64,000 bases of DNA from assembly GCF_033971905.1 (NCBI RefSeq), contig NZ_JALBUT010000006.1, positions 62,001-126,000 on the forward strand, written 5' to 3'. A model generated the notes under the pieces. That model saw only the letters and a list, made by a program, of their open reading frames with translations. It made no database searches and was not told the origin of the DNA. Positions 52,565 to 60,020 of this stretch are shown in pieces. Every line of letters begins with the position of its first letter. Positions within the stretch are counted from its first letter, which is position 1. Position numbers and translations under genes: made by a program. Source of the stretch: Intestinicryptomonas porci. GTDB taxonomy: Bacteria; Verrucomicrobiota; Verrucomicrobiia; Opitutales; Intestinicryptomonadaceae.

Positions 52565-53935
52565 CTATTTTTCCAAGACTGCCTTTAAATTTTTCGCGAT
52601 GTCGGTATTGTCGAACATTCCGCTAAAAATTGATGAATTCACCCCATAAGCGGAAGTCGCGACCGGCAGGGCTGTGTGCGCGTTTGAAGTCCAAGCAATT
52701 CCCGCCTTGTTGTTGAAAATTCTAAGGGCGGAATTGGCAAGCGCGGAGGAATCGGGATTTTTTTTCAAACGCTCAAAAGCCGACTTCAATTCGTTCGTTT
52801 CAGCAGTCGAAAGACGCATTGGCTCATCTTTGGGCGCGCCAAATTTTAAAGCGAAGCTTTTTTCAATTATCGGCTTAATATCGTCAAAAACCGCTTCGGA
52901 ATTTGATTTTACGAAATCTTTTATTTTGTTTTTAAAAGAGTCGTAAGAGCAACTCTGGTTTTTCAGCCTTTCGGGATAGAGCTTGTAGCCCGTGCCCGCA
53001 AAGCCAAGAGTAAGCCCGCCCGTTTCGTGGTCTCCGGTTATTACAATCAGCGTTTCATTAGGATGCTTTTTTGCAAACGCAAAGGCTTCGCCAACCGCCC
53101 TGTCAAACTCCAAGATTTCGCCAATGGTGGTTGCTACATCGTTTGCGTGGCACATCCAGTCTATTTTGCCGCCTTCTACCATCATGAAAAATCCCTTCGG
53201 GTTGTCTAAAAGCTCGATGCCCTTGCGGGTGAAGTCCGCAAGGCGAAGCCCGTCCTTTTTATCGATGAAATAAGGCATCGCCCCGCCCTTGTTTTCAACG
53301 GCTATCACCTTTTTTTGCCCCGATATTTCGGCAAAATCTTTTTCCCCCACAAAAACGGAGTAGCCTGAATTTTTCGCAAGCGAATAGATGTCGCCTTTAA
53401 AAGACTTAGCGTTTTTGTTGTCATGTTGGGCAATTCCTCCGCCCGCAAAATAATCAAAACCCGAATTTACCAAATCGAGAGCAATTTCATACTCGTTGCC
53501 CCTGTTTGAATTATGGGCGTAAAAAGCGGCGGGCGTCGCATGGGTCAAGGTGACGGAGGTTATAATTCCGACTTTTCTGCCCGACTTTTTCGCCACATAC
53601 GCAGTTGATGTCAGCGGATTTCCGGTTGAATCGACGCCGATGTAATGGTTTTTGGTTTTTTCCCCGCAGGCAATGGCAGTCGCGCTCGCGGCGGAGTCTG
53701 TAATCAAAGAGTCGGCAGACTTAGTGAAAGTTATGGATTGTATGGGAAGCGAATTTATGAGCAAATCATCCCCGCCCAAACTCTTTAAGTAGTTCTGCGC
53801 AATCATGCGTTGCGGAAGGGACATTCCGTCTCCTATAAACAAAAAAACATACTTAGCCCTCTTGAGCTGCTCCGCAAACAAAACGGAAGAAGCCATCAAA
53901 AAAAGGGAGACTAAAAAAATCAAACGCTTAAACAT
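52565..53935 (-). CDS. Alkaline phosphatase
   Basis: A 456-residue secreted metallophosphomonoesterase. The signal peptide is MFKRLIFLVSLFLMASSVLFA; the start is set at 53935, since a longer reading adds 41 residues before the signal. The nucleophile is Ser81 in ITDSAASATAIACG. The metal ligands include FIGDGM (Asp), HANDVAT, and GDHETGG. It hydrolyses phosphate esters in the periplasm. No pho-box was identified. It precedes the YibE/F gene on the same transcript. Confidence 0.93.
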   Translation of the reverse strand: MFKRLIFLVSLFLMASSVLFAEQLKRAKYVFLFIGDGMSLPQRMIAQNYLKSLGGDDLLINSLPIQSITFTKSADSLITDSAASATAIACGEKTKNHYIGVDSTGNPLTSTAYVAKKSGRKVGIITSVTLTHATPAAFYAHNSNRGNEYEIALDLVNSGFDYFAGGGIAQHDNKNAKSFKGDIYSLAKNSGYSVFVGEKDFAEISGQKKVIAVENKGGAMPYFIDKKDGLRLADFTRKGIELLDNPKGFFMMVEGGKIDWMCHANDVATTIGEILEFDRAVGEAFAFAKKHPNETLIVITGDHETGGLTLGFAGTGYKLYPERLKNQSCSYDSFKNKIKDFVKSNSEAVFDDIKPIIEKSFALKFGAPKDEPMRLSTAETNELKSAFERLKKNPDSSALANSALRIFNNKAGIAWTSNAHTALPVATSAYGVNSSIFSGMFDNTDIAKNLKAVLEK

Positions 53936-54014
53936 GACAAAAAAACAATAAAGTTTGCACGGCGTTTTAAGCAAGAAAAAACAATCATTTTGCGGCAATT
54001 CCCGAAAATAAAAA

Positions 54015-54049
54015 ATCCGCCAAAGCCCAAAACGGGCAAAATGGCGGAT
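54015..54049 (-). terminator. Terminator after cysE
   Basis: ATCCGCCA (54015-54022) pairs with TGGCGGAT (54042-54049), with an inner GCCC/GGGC stem. On the minus strand it is followed by a T run. Confidence 0.85.
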
Positions 54050-54077
54050 AAATTGCAAATCAGGAAATTATACCGAA

Positions 54078-54869
54078 TTATTCGAGATGCTGGTTCATGT
54101 TTAAAGACGGCATTCTCTCCTTTGAAGAACATATGCTTTTGGCGGGAACGCCTGCCACGGTGGTATGCGCGGGAACGTCGCACAAGACAACGCTGCCCGC
54201 CCCTATTTTCGCGCCCATGCCTATTTCAATGTTGCCCAAAAGCTTCGCGCCCGCGCCAATCAAAACGCCAGAGCGGACTTTCGGATGCCTGTCGCCACAC
54301 TCGGTGCTTGTGCCGCCCAAAGTGACCTCGTGCAAGATGGAAACATCGTCTTCGACAACGCTCGTTTCGCCCGCGACAAAGCTTGTAGCGTGGTCGAGCA
54401 ATATGCCGCCCCCGAATTTAGCCGCGGGATGAATGTCAACGCCATAGATTTCAGAAGAAAGACTTTGGAAATACAAAGCGAGGTGCCTTCGCCCCGCATT
54501 CCACAAAACATGCGCCATTCGATGCACGCAAATCGCCTGAAACCCCTTGAAATACATGACGGGTTCAAGATAGCTCGAGCAGGCGGGGTCGCGGTCGTAA
54601 ATTGCAACTATGTCGCGCAAAATGTTCCTGCGGACGTCCTCGTTTTTGGAGCATACATAAACAAAAATTTCCCGAACAAGGCTTTCGGGCATTGCCTTTG
54701 CGGCGAATTTGCGGGAAATTCTGCACCCTATTGCCTCAAACAAAGTGGCGCGACTTAAAATCACATCTTCAAAAAGCGAAGTCAACGCGGGTTCTTTTTC
54801 AGCAACGGATTCCGCCTCTTTGCGGATTTCGCCCCAAACCTCGTCCAATTTTTCCAAAATATCATTCAT
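54078..54869 (-). CDS. cysE: Serine O-acetyltransferase
   Basis: A 263-residue enzyme that makes O-acetylserine for cysteine synthesis. The N-terminal helical domain (about 1-140) is followed by a left-handed beta-helix of hexapeptide repeats: GVDIHPAAKFGGGILLDHATSFVAGETSVVEDDVSIL, then GVLIGAGAKLLGNIEIGMGAKIGAGSVVL. The catalytic His lies in LLDHAT, with HEVTLGGT following. The C-terminal tail, which binds cysteine synthase or inhibitor Cys in CysE, ends SLNMNQHLE and lacks the usual terminal Ile. Confidence 0.92.
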   Translation of the reverse strand: MNDILEKLDEVWGEIRKEAESVAEKEPALTSLFEDVILSRATLFEAIGCRISRKFAAKAMPESLVREIFVYVCSKNEDVRRNILRDIVAIYDRDPACSSYLEPVMYFKGFQAICVHRMAHVLWNAGRRHLALYFQSLSSEIYGVDIHPAAKFGGGILLDHATSFVAGETSVVEDDVSILHEVTLGGTSTECGDRHPKVRSGVLIGAGAKLLGNIEIGMGAKIGAGSVVLCDVPAHTTVAGVPAKSICSSKERMPSLNMNQHLE

Positions 54870-55042
54870 TTTATTTGTGGAAATTTGCCAAAAATAAAAC
54901 GCGGACTCAACGCAAAAAAGCTCGATTTAAGCAAAATCGCGAATTTTTCCCTGAAAAACGCAAATTTTTGCCCAAACAGGCTTTAATTGTTTGACTTATT
55001 TTAACATCGCTTTTGTTTAGTATTCTTTATTTTATAAGCAAA

Positions 55043-57736
55043 ATGAGCGAAATATCAAAAGCATACAATCCCTCGGAAGTAGAAAACAAATGGTACGCGA
55101 AATGGGTCGCGGAAGGCTGCTTTGAAGGCAGACCCGACTCCTCGAAAGAAGCGTATTCCATTGTAATCCCCCCCCCGAACGTAACGGGCGTGCTGACGAT
55201 GGGACACGTTTTAAACAACACCATTCAAGATATTTTAATAAGGCGCGCCCGCCAGCTTGGCAAGTCTGCTATTTGGATTCCCGGAACGGACCACGCGGGC
55301 GTCGCAACCCAGACAAAAGTCGAAAAAGTTTTAAGGCAGGAAGGAACGTCCGCAAGAAAGCTCGGTCGCGAAAAATTCATCGAGCGCGCGAAAGACTGGC
55401 GCGACAAGCACGGTGGCATAATAATAGAGCAGCTTAAAAAACTCGGCGCAAGCTGCGACTGGTCGAGGCTTGTGCACACTCTCGACGACGACTACTCCGA
55501 AGCAGTACTTACGGCATTCGTAAAGCTTTACAAGCAGGGATACATTTACCGCGGTAAGCGCATGGTAAACTGGTGCCCCGTAAACTTGACCGCCCTCTCC
55601 GACGAGGAAGTGATAATGAAGCACGAAGCGGGCAAATTCTACAAGATGAAGTATGAAATCGCGGAAGAGCCGGGAAAGTACTTGGAAATCTGCACAACGC
55701 GCCCCGAAACCATAATGGGCGACACCGCAGTCGCAGTCAACCCCGACGATGAACGCTATGCGCACTTAATCGGCAAGCACTGCTGGCGTCCTTTCCCCCG
55801 CGCAAAAATCAAAATCATCGGCGACAAGTATGTTGACATGTCGTTCGGCACGGGCGCGCTCAAAATCACCCCCGCCCACGACCCCGCCGACTTTGAAATA
55901 GGTCAACGCCACAATCTCGAAATCATCGACATAATGAATCCCGACGCGACGATGAACGAACTCGCAGGCGAAGACTTCAAGGGCTTAAACCGCGAGGACG
56001 CCCGCAAACTCGCAGTCCAAAAATTAAAGGACTTGGGGCTTTTAATAGAAGTTCAGGACTACGAACACAACGTCGGATATTCCGAAAGGGGCGATGTTCC
56101 AATCGAGCCGCGCCTTTCAGACCAATGGTTCTTGAAGTATCCCAAAATCGAAGAAGCCAAGAAAGCGGTTGAAAGCGGGCTTATAAAATTCTGGCCCCAA
56201 AGATGGGAAAAGACCTACACTCACTGGCTCGACAACATTCGCGACTGGTGCATTTCGCGCCAAATATGGTGGGGGCACCGAATCCCCGTATGGTACAAAA
56301 AAGGCGTTGAAAAAATCGACCTTAAAAACCCGGAACACGTCTATGTGGGAGTAAATCCCCCTGCCGACAAGGAAAATTGGGTTCAAGACGAAGATTCTCT
56401 CGACACTTGGGCAAGCTCATGGCTTTGGCCTTTCGCTACAATGGGCTGGCCCGACAAAAAGGCGATGGAAGACAAGTCGCTTAAATACTTCTATCCGACA
56501 AGCGACCTTGTGACGGGGCCCGACATCATTTTCTTCTGGGTCGCGCGCATGATTATGGCGGGCTTGGAATTTATGGACGGAGACGACGCGCATAAAATCC
56601 CGTTTAAGAACGTATATTTCACGGGAATCATACGCGACATGCAGGGGCGCAAAATGTCAAAGAGCCTCGGCAATTCGCCCGACCCGCTCGAAATTATCGC
56701 AAAGTACGGAGCCGACGGGCTTCGCTTCGGCGTAATGAACTGCGCGCCGCAAGGACAGGACATTCTGTTTAGCGAAGAGCGCGTCGAGCTTGGCAGAAAC
56801 TTCTGCAACAAACTTTGGAACGCCTGCCGCTTCCGCCAAATGTCGGGAGAAATCGCGGACAATTCGTCGGTTGAAAAAATCGTTTCGCGCATTGACAAGT
56901 CAAAGCTCGACTCCGACGACCTTGCGGTTTTGACAAGCCTCATAAACGCCTCCAAAGCCATCGACAAGGACTACGAAGAATACCAGTTTAACTCAATCAC
57001 TCAGCGTCTCTATTCATTCTTCTGGACGGATTTCTGCGACTGGTACTTGGAAGTCTCAAAATCCCGCCTCTCCGATGAAAGCGCAAAGCAGACGGTTTTA
57101 GCAGTCCAAGACTTGTGCCTGCGCTCGCTGATTTTGATGCTCCACCCGTTCATGCCGTTCATAACGGAAGAATTGTGGCACTCCATGGGTTTTGGCAAAG
57201 ACGGAGATTTCATCCAAAACGAAAATCCGCATTTTGAAGAAAAGCTTGCCTCCCTCGGTATAAAGGCTGACGAAAACGCACTTAAAACAACCGAAGGCTT
57301 GCGCGATTTCGCAACAAAAGCGCGCGCTTTGAAAGCGCAGTACAAGCTTGCAAGCAAGCGCGACGTAAAGCTTTATTTCTCGTCGGATAAAGAAAAATCG
57401 AAAATCGTGGCTGAAAACTCCGAAAAGCTGAAAAAGATTGCGGGAGCCGCCTCCATTGAAATCAAGGCGGAAGTTTCGGATTGCCCCGCGACAATCTGCG
57501 CCCTCGGCACAATCTATTTGGATTTGTCAAACTCAGTCGATGCAGCTGCCGAAAAGAAACGCCTCGGCAAGGAAAAGGAAAAGCTTGAAAGCCTTATAAA
57601 AAGCACGAACGCGCGCCTTTCAAACGAAGCTTTCGTTTCAAAAGCACCCGCGAACGTGATTGAAGGGGCAAAAAAACAGCTCGCCCAATATCAAGAAAAA
57701 CTTGCGGAAATCGAAAAGCTCTTGGCAAACCTTTAA
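55043..57736 (+). CDS. valS: Valine--tRNA ligase
   Basis: An 897-residue class I aminoacyl-tRNA synthetase. The HIGH-type motif is PPPNVTG (43-49) with TMGH (52-55). The KMSKS loop is at 537-541 (GRKMSKSLGNSPDP). The editing domain lies between (TTRPETIMGDTAVAVNP), and the C-terminal coiled coil is AAEKKRLGKEKEKLESLIKS with the typical end. Start is the ATG at 55043 (MSEISKAYNP); the longer reading from 55013 adds residues with no match. A terminator follows. tRNA-Val lies far off at 39.5 kb. Confidence 0.97.
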   Translation: MSEISKAYNPSEVENKWYAKWVAEGCFEGRPDSSKEAYSIVIPPPNVTGVLTMGHVLNNTIQDILIRRARQLGKSAIWIPGTDHAGVATQTKVEKVLRQEGTSARKLGREKFIERAKDWRDKHGGIIIEQLKKLGASCDWSRLVHTLDDDYSEAVLTAFVKLYKQGYIYRGKRMVNWCPVNLTALSDEEVIMKHEAGKFYKMKYEIAEEPGKYLEICTTRPETIMGDTAVAVNPDDERYAHLIGKHCWRPFPRAKIKIIGDKYVDMSFGTGALKITPAHDPADFEIGQRHNLEIIDIMNPDATMNELAGEDFKGLNREDARKLAVQKLKDLGLLIEVQDYEHNVGYSERGDVPIEPRLSDQWFLKYPKIEEAKKAVESGLIKFWPQRWEKTYTHWLDNIRDWCISRQIWWGHRIPVWYKKGVEKIDLKNPEHVYVGVNPPADKENWVQDEDSLDTWASSWLWPFATMGWPDKKAMEDKSLKYFYPTSDLVTGPDIIFFWVARMIMAGLEFMDGDDAHKIPFKNVYFTGIIRDMQGRKMSKSLGNSPDPLEIIAKYGADGLRFGVMNCAPQGQDILFSEERVELGRNFCNKLWNACRFRQMSGEIADNSSVEKIVSRIDKSKLDSDDLAVLTSLINASKAIDKDYEEYQFNSITQRLYSFFWTDFCDWYLEVSKSRLSDESAKQTVLAVQDLCLRSLILMLHPFMPFITEELWHSMGFGKDGDFIQNENPHFEEKLASLGIKADENALKTTEGLRDFATKARALKAQYKLASKRDVKLYFSSDKEKSKIVAENSEKLKKIAGAASIEIKAEVSDCPATICALGTIYLDLSNSVDAAAEKKRLGKEKEKLESLIKSTNARLSNEAFVSKAPANVIEGAKKQLAQYQEKLAEIEKLLANL

Positions 57737-57745
57737 AGGCATCGT

Positions 57746-57778
57746 AAAAATCCGCGCAAAACAGTGCGGATTTTTTTT
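57746..57778 (+). terminator. Terminator after valS
   Basis: AAAAATCCGC (57746-57755) pairs with GCGGATTTTT (57766-57775), followed by further T. Confidence 0.85.
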
Positions 57779-57812
57779 CGCAAACACCGCTATTTTAACA
57801 AAACAAAAATTT

Positions 57813-58292
57813 ATGGCTCAAAAAATAAAACTATTTGCAACCGACGTTGACGGGACACTGACGGACGCTGGAATGTATTATTGCGCAAACGGCGACGAAT
57901 TTAAGAAGTTCAACACGCGCGACGGAATGGGCATAAAGCTCATTCAGGCAAAAGGCGTAAAAACCGCAATCATAACTTCCGAAAATACCGAAATTGTAAG
58001 CCGCAGGGCAAAAAAGCTTGAAATCGACTATCTGTTTCAGGGCAAACGCCCCAAAATCGAAACAATTACGGAACTTTGCGGGGAAATCGGCATAAGCCTC
58101 GATGAAGTCGCCTACGTCGGGGACGACATAAACGATTTAGATCTTCTGTCCGCCGTCGGGCTTAAAGCCTGCCCCGCCGACGCCGTAAAAAAAATCGCGG
58201 AAATACCAAACATCATAAAGCTTTCCAAAAAGGGCGGCGAAGGGGCTGTCAGAGAATTTATAGAGCTGATTTTTGAGAAAGGTCTCGCATAA
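57813..58292 (+). CDS. kdsC: 3-deoxy-D-manno-octulosonate 8-phosphate phosphatase
   Basis: A 159-residue cytoplasmic HAD phosphatase (subclass C0, no cap) that releases KDO from KDO-8-phosphate for LPS. Motif I is FATDVDGTLTDAG, with Asp11 and Asp13. Motif II is AIITSENTEIV, motif III includes KR(PK) in QGKRPKIET, and motif IV is YVGDDINDLDLL. The length matches the family. The start is the ATG at 57813; a longer reading would overlap valS. Presence of KDO metabolism fits a Gram-negative envelope. Confidence 0.93.
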   Translation: MAQKIKLFATDVDGTLTDAGMYYCANGDEFKKFNTRDGMGIKLIQAKGVKTAIITSENTEIVSRRAKKLEIDYLFQGKRPKIETITELCGEIGISLDEVAYVGDDINDLDLLSAVGLKACPADAVKKIAEIPNIIKLSKKGGEGAVREFIELIFEKGLA

Positions 58293-58314
58293 GGCGCAAG
58301 ACAATCGAATTTGA

Positions 58315-58343
58315 AAACCTGCCGCATTGAGGCAGGTTTTTTT
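58315..58343 (+). terminator. Terminator after kdsC
   Basis: AAACCTGCC (58315-58323) pairs with GGCAGGTTT (58331-58339), followed by a T run. Confidence 0.88.
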
Positions 58344-58477
58344 GCAAAATCCGCGACATAAAAAATATTTTCGGCCTTAAAAAATTATTGCATAATCACT
58401 TAGTAATAAATTATCGTTTTATATCATTACAAGATAATTTTGTTGAAAAAATCACAATAAGCTAAAACATAGTCATT

Positions 58478-58705
58478 ATGAAAAAGACCAATAATGAAAT
58501 GTGGGTTCGCAAAACTATTATTTTAAGTCCGCACTCTCTTGAAATCGCGCAAAAACTGGCAAACAAATGGTACGCGGGCAATCTTTCCGCCTTTATAGCC
58601 GCCCGCATTGAAATATCCCAGCAGTGCGAGCACTGCCAAATAAACAACACTTTCAAAAACCAGGTAATAAACGAGGCTCAAAAGCAAAACATATCGGTGA
58701 GATAG
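58478..58705 (+). CDS. Small protein, possible ribbon-helix-helix DNA binder
   Basis: A 75-residue protein. The segment MWVRKTIILSPHSLEIAQKLANKWY, then NLSAFIAARIEISQQ, has a strand-helix-helix pattern suggestive of ribbon-helix-helix regulators. Near residue 50 it has CEHC, which could bind metal. The AT-rich 135 bp upstream could hold its promoter. It is not recognised as any named family, and the gene stands alone between kdsC and a convergent glycosyltransferase. Confidence 0.55.
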   Translation: MKKTNNEMWVRKTIILSPHSLEIAQKLANKWYAGNLSAFIAARIEISQQCEHCQINNTFKNQVINEAQKQNISVR

Positions 58706-58741
58706 CCGCGCGAAACTTGGAGTAGTACAGTATTCAAAACA

Positions 58742-59821
58742 TTATTTTTCAATCAGTTCTTTAAGGGCAAGCAAAGACTGAGCATAAATTTCATCCGCCA
58801 GAGCTTTCAAATTTGCCTGCATTTTGCCATATTCGCCCGCAGACATTTTTACGCACCGTTCCAAGGCTTCGGAATAGCTTGAAGAATCTGAATATATGAC
58901 GGAGTTTTTGCCGTTAAACCCGTTTATCGGCGCGAATTTCTCCTGAATTACAACGGGCTTCAAAAAGCCGTAAACAAGCTGAAACGCCCCGCTCGTGCCG
59001 GTTGTTATGTAGCGCAAATGCGGCGCGAAATCAGGCTCGTAAGAAGTCAAAAAGAAATCCGCCTTTTCAACTTCATCATACATATCTTTAAACGGAAGCG
59101 AGCCTTTAAGCTCCACATAGGGCTTTATTTTTTCGGGCAAATTCACTGCCCCCTTCCCCACCGCGATAAGCTTCACGTTCGTTATGCCGCGGTCTATAAG
59201 CTTTTCAAACGCGCTAAGAATTATGGAACAATCCCTGCGCTTATCCTGCAACGCGCCAACGACAATGAATTTTACGATGTCTTCGCTTTTATTCGTTATG
59301 CGTACATTTCCAAAGTAATGCGGGTTTACCACAACGCTCTTTGCGCCCTTGTAGTCGGGCTTGCGCAGGGTTATGATATTTTCGTCCCAAGTTCCGCCAT
59401 CGACCGCAGGCTTTATTTCGTGCTCGACAAACAGGGTTTTCTGTCCGGGGAGCTTCTTCGCAAAAAACTCGTACGCGCCGTTATAATCCCTGCCGTTCGA
59501 GAGCTTGCCGACCGTTGTCACCAAAATGCCTTTGGCGTTCGCCAAACCCTTTTTCAAAAAGAACTTCCTTGCCTTTGAACGACTGATGCTGTTTAAAATC
59601 AAATTCGGGTCTGAAAACCTGCAAAACACACCCTCTTTCAGCTTTTCGGGATTTACAATGACGGAAACCTTATAACCCAAATCAAGCAAATATTTTGCAT
59701 AGCCTGGCACGACCTCGGAATGCGACTTCGAACAAGGCTCCCAGACAAAAAACGTGCCGGCATCCGAAAAAGGCTCGGACGCGCCAAAAAACAGATTTTT
59801 AAACCAGTCTAAAATTGCCAT
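58742..59821 (-). CDS. Glycosyltransferase-like protein (GT-B type)
   Basis: A 359-residue cytoplasmic protein with two Rossmann-like halves. The first is AGTFFVWEPCSKSHSEVVPGYAKYLLDLGYKVSVIVNPEKL. The second has KFIVVGALQDKRRDCSIILSAFEKLIDRGITNVKLIAVGKG, and the donor-site-like region GTSGAFQLVYGFLKPVVIQEKFAPINGF. This is the arrangement of GT-B glycosyltransferases. The substrate is unknown. The ATG at 59821 is chosen; a TTG five codons earlier is in frame but neither has a clear ribosome-binding site. Confidence 0.7.
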   Translation of the reverse strand: MAILDWFKNLFFGASEPFSDAGTFFVWEPCSKSHSEVVPGYAKYLLDLGYKVSVIVNPEKLKEGVFCRFSDPNLILNSISRSKARKFFLKKGLANAKGILVTTVGKLSNGRDYNGAYEFFAKKLPGQKTLFVEHEIKPAVDGGTWDENIITLRKPDYKGAKSVVVNPHYFGNVRITNKSEDIVKFIVVGALQDKRRDCSIILSAFEKLIDRGITNVKLIAVGKGAVNLPEKIKPYVELKGSLPFKDMYDEVEKADFFLTSYEPDFAPHLRYITTGTSGAFQLVYGFLKPVVIQEKFAPINGFNGKNSVIYSDSSSYSEALERCVKMSAGEYGKMQANLKALADEIYAQSLLALKELIEK

Positions 59822-59966
59822 AAAAATTTCATACAAATAAAAACCCTATCCCAAAGCAAGTCAAGTTCAGGCGACACAAGACGAAGATTTTAATCAGCCG
59901 CAAAATATGTTTTTTTCGCAATGTAAAATACATAAAATCCCATAATACCAAAATATAAACTAAAAA

Positions 59967-59996
59967 AAGAAGACTACCCGAAAAGGCAGTCTTCCA
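59967..59996 (-). terminator. Terminator after the third PEP-CTERM gene
   Basis: GAAGACT (59969-59975) pairs with AGTCTTC (59988-59994), extended by CC/GG. On the minus strand it is followed by seven T. Confidence 0.85.
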
Positions 59997-60020
59997 TTGA
60001 TTTTCTTGCAATTTATAAAA

